Positions 4,918 to 6,070 of a stretch of DNA of 6,070 nt are shown here, in pieces. The position numbers and the translations under genes are program-made. Numbering within the stretch: the first letter of the stretch is position 1; the number at the start of each line of letters is the position of its first letter. The DNA is from Actinophytocola sp050699915 (GTDB lineage Bacteria > Actinomycetota > Actinomycetes > Mycobacteriales > Pseudonocardiaceae): positions 1-6,070 of the forward strand of contig NZ_JBOHGA010000304.1 of the NCBI RefSeq assembly GCF_050699915.1, read 5' to 3'. The notes under the pieces were generated by a model. That model was given only the letters and a program-made list of their open reading frames with translations. It was not told where the DNA came from and did no database searches.

Positions 4918-5864
4918 ACCGATGGGGCATCACCTTGCCGCTGACCGGCGTGCCGCTCGCCGCGCACCGTGACCTGGTGCGCGAGCTGCCGGACCTCGGC
5001 TACACCGACGTGTGGTCCGCGGAGACCGCGGGCACGGACGCGTTCACCCCGCTCGCGCTGACCGCAGAGTGGGCGCCCGGACTGCGGCTGGGCACGGCGA
5101 TAGCGCCGGTCTACACCCGCGGGCCGGGCCTGCTCGCGATGCAGGCGGCGACGATCGCCGAGCTCGCGCCGGGCAAGTTCGTACTCGGCGTCGGCACGTC
5201 CACGCCGACGATCGTGACGGGCTGGAACGCCGTGCCCTTCACCGACCCGTACGCGCGGGCCCGGGACACCGTGCGGTTCCTGCGGGCGGCGCTGGTCGGC
5301 GACAAGATCAGCAGCGAGTACGAGACGTTCGCCGTGGCGAAGTTCCGGCTGGAGCGCCCGCCGATCCCGCCGCCGCCGATCGTGCTTGCCGCACTGCGGC
5401 CGGGAATGCTGCGGCTGGCCGCCCGGGAGGCCGACGGCGCGATCACGAACTGGCTCGCCCCGGCCGACGTCCCGACGGTGCGCTCCGCGCTGGGTACCGA
5501 ACCCGAGCTGGTGGCGCGGATCTTCGTCTGCCCGACCGACGACGCCGACGCGGCGCGCGGGCTGGGCCGCATGCTGATCAGCAGCTACCTCACGGTCCCG
5601 GTGTACGCGGCCTTCCACGAGTGGCTGGGCCGCGGCGACGCGTTGGCGCGCATGCACGAGGCGTGGGCGGCGGGCGACCGCGCGGCCGCCAACGCGGCGA
5701 TCCCGGACGAGGTCGTGGACGACCTGGTCGTGTGGGGGCCGGTCGAGAAGTGCCGCGAGCGTGTCGCGGCCTACGTGGAGTCCGGTTTGGACACTCCGGT
5801 GATCTCGGTGCTGCCCACGGGCGCGGATCCGGCGTCGCTGGTCAGGTCGCTGGCTCCGGTGTGA
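4899..5864 (+). CDS. Luciferase-like (LLM class) F420-dependent-type oxidoreductase, 321 aa
   Basis: Bacterial-luciferase-fold TIM-barrel enzyme, probably moving hydride between coenzyme F420 and an unknown organic substrate. The order of motifs is typical: WGITLPLTGVPL (9-20), LGYTDVWSAETAGTDAFTPL (33-52), LRLGTAIAPVYTRGPGLLAM (62-81), the APGKFVLGVGTSTPTIV stretch (90-106), YARARDTVRFLRAAL (118-132), ALRPGMLRLAAREADG (165-180) and, near the end, VWGPVEKCRERVAAYVESGL (278-297). From memory this pattern fits the Rv3093c-like F420 subfamily (TIGR03841), including the ETAG and ALRPGML blocks. The cofactor could in principle be FMN instead. ATG 4899 is preferred over GTG 4914 because of the well-spaced GGAG; the difference is five residues. 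The gene overlaps the S9 peptidase gene by 19 bp and is presumably co-transcribed with it; no metabolic link between the two is evident. Confidence 0.9.
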   Translation: MGHSQVNRWGITLPLTGVPLAAHRDLVRELPDLGYTDVWSAETAGTDAFTPLALTAEWAPGLRLGTAIAPVYTRGPGLLAMQAATIAELAPGKFVLGVGTSTPTIVTGWNAVPFTDPYARARDTVRFLRAALVGDKISSEYETFAVAKFRLERPPIPPPPIVLAALRPGMLRLAAREADGAITNWLAPADVPTVRSALGTEPELVARIFVCPTDDADAARGLGRMLISSYLTVPVYAAFHEWLGRGDALARMHEAWAAGDRAAANAAIPDEVVDDLVVWGPVEKCRERVAAYVESGLDTPVISVLPTGADPASLVRSLAPV

Positions 5865-5868
5865 CCGG

Positions 5869-5899
5869 TTGGTGCCGCCCGGTCCGGCGCCCGTAAGGT
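5869..5899 (+). promoter_or_regulatory. Candidate promoter TTGGTG-N19-TAAGGT upstream of the iron box
   Basis: TAAGGT at 5894-5899 fits TANNNT, and TTGGTG at 5869-5874 is a possible -35 with a long 19-bp spacer. Transcription would start near 5906, inside the iron box, so a bound regulator would block it. That leaves a leader of about 30 nt containing the Shine-Dalgarno sequence for the TTG start. The -10 is the stronger half of this call. Confidence 0.45.
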
Positions 5900-5903
5900 G
5901 GCA

Positions 5904-5922
5904 TCGAGTTAGGCGAACCTAA
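5904..5922. promoter_or_regulatory. Iron box: DtxR/IdeR/DmdR-type operator
   Basis: TCGAGTTAGGCGAACCTAA matches 14 of 19 positions of the Streptomyces DmdR iron-box pattern TTAGGTTAGGCTCACCTAA as I remember it. The core TTAGG-CGAA-CCTAA (5909-5922) is an inverted repeat that matches 12 of 14; the outer left arm is degenerate. It sits just downstream of a TAAGGT -10, the normal place for repression by an Fe(II)-loaded DtxR-family regulator. The gene behind it is expected to be switched on when iron is scarce. Confidence 0.75.
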
Positions 5923-5935
5923 GTAGGGGGTCGGA

Positions 5936-6070
5936 TTGCGGGCTTCGCTGGATGCCGACGAACCTCGGCTCGCGGCCGGCGCCGCCGGCCCGGAGCGGCT
6001 GCGTGCCCTGGTGGCCGTGGCCCTGGACGCCATGGCCGACGCGGCCGCGGCCCGGTCCGGCCCGGTGCCC
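5936..6070 (+). CDS. N-terminal fragment, possibly a siderophore-type PLP-dependent decarboxylase (runs off the right edge)
   Basis: Forty-five open codons run from TTG 5936 to the window end. The start is fixed by an in-frame stop (TAG 5924-5926) just upstream and by AGGGGG at 5925-5930, 5 nt before the TTG. The protein begins MRASLDADEPRLAAGAAGPE (initiator read as Met) and continues ERLRALVAVALDAMADAAAA to RSGPVP. The block LAAGAAGPERLRALV...ALDAM...ARSGPVP resembles, from memory, the N-terminus of actinobacterial PLP-dependent decarboxylases of the diaminobutyrate/lysine decarboxylase type, which read AGGAAGP...ALDAL...ARGGPLP and supply amines for siderophores. No catalytic motif is inside the window, so this rests on the N-terminal pattern and on the iron box directly upstream. 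Other iron-repressed proteins remain possible. Confidence 0.6.
   Translation, partial: MRASLDADEPRLAAGAAGPERLRALVAVALDAMADAAAARSGPVP

Noticed and set aside
4563..5657. 364-codon minus-strand open frame
   Set aside because: Antisense shadow across two convincing plus-strand genes; composition typical of the complement of GC-rich coding DNA.
5970..5993. GC-rich hairpin GGCCGGCGCCGCCGGCC
   Set aside because: Lies in the coding start of the right-edge gene and encodes an Ala/Gly stretch; explained by base composition.
1..6070. CRISPR array, tRNA or rRNA genes, insertion sequences, toxin-antitoxin or defence genes
   Set aside because: No direct-repeat array, no clover-leaf or rRNA sequence, no transposase motif and no defence-type domain seen on either strand.

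Overview
The window looks like chromosomal DNA from a high-GC actinomycete. Third codon positions are almost all G or C. Several genes start with GTG and appear to be leaderless, one starts with TTG, and there is an F420-type luciferase-like oxidoreductase and a DtxR/IdeR/DmdR-type iron box. The overall flavour (a SigD/ShbA-like ECF sigma factor, TCCACT codon pairs) suggests Pseudonocardiales, but this is impression-based and not proven.

Layout, left to right. Bases 1-261 (minus) hold the N-terminal 87 codons of a SigD/ShbA-like ECF sigma factor that runs off the left edge. Across a 75-bp divergent gap, two small overlapping plus-strand genes (337-711 and 704-943) each encode a protein with one N-terminal membrane helix. 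The second gene runs 72 bp antisense into the 3' end of a minus-strand gene (872-1783) for a membrane-anchored HtrA-like S1C serine protease that lacks a PDZ domain. The protease gene and an ArsR-type regulator gene (1887-2219) diverge from a compact 103-bp control region. That region holds a TTGACG-N17-TAGCTT promoter overlapped by a GTAAG/CTTAC operator on the regulator side, and a candidate ECF-type GGAAC-N18-GTT promoter on the protease side. The regulator gene overlaps by 4 bp a gene for an SRPBCC/AHSA1 protein (2216-2686), the classic ArsR-SRPBCC pair.

Next comes an apparently leaderless 725-codon gene (2740-4917) for a cytoplasmic S9 prolyl-oligopeptidase-family enzyme of the DPP IV/DPP8-9 type, with its Ser-Asp-His triad intact. 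It overlaps a F420-dependent-type luciferase-like oxidoreductase gene (4899-5864) by 19 bp, through a junction encoding the tail EERSEPWGTAK that may be a recurring actinobacterial sequence. The last gap (5865-5935) carries a promoter and an iron box, followed by the first 45 codons of a TTG-start gene that resembles the N-terminus of siderophore-associated PLP-dependent decarboxylases.

The genes do not form one pathway. They read as separate transcription units: a sigma factor, a small membrane pair, an envelope protease, an autoregulated ArsR-SRPBCC operon, a peptidase-oxidoreductase operon and an iron-regulated unit entering at the right edge. I see no mobile element, CRISPR array, tRNA or rRNA. 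No obviously new multi-gene system is visible. The most interesting items are regulatory: the back-to-back control region at 1784-1901, the coupling junction at 4882-4917 and the iron box at 5904-5922.
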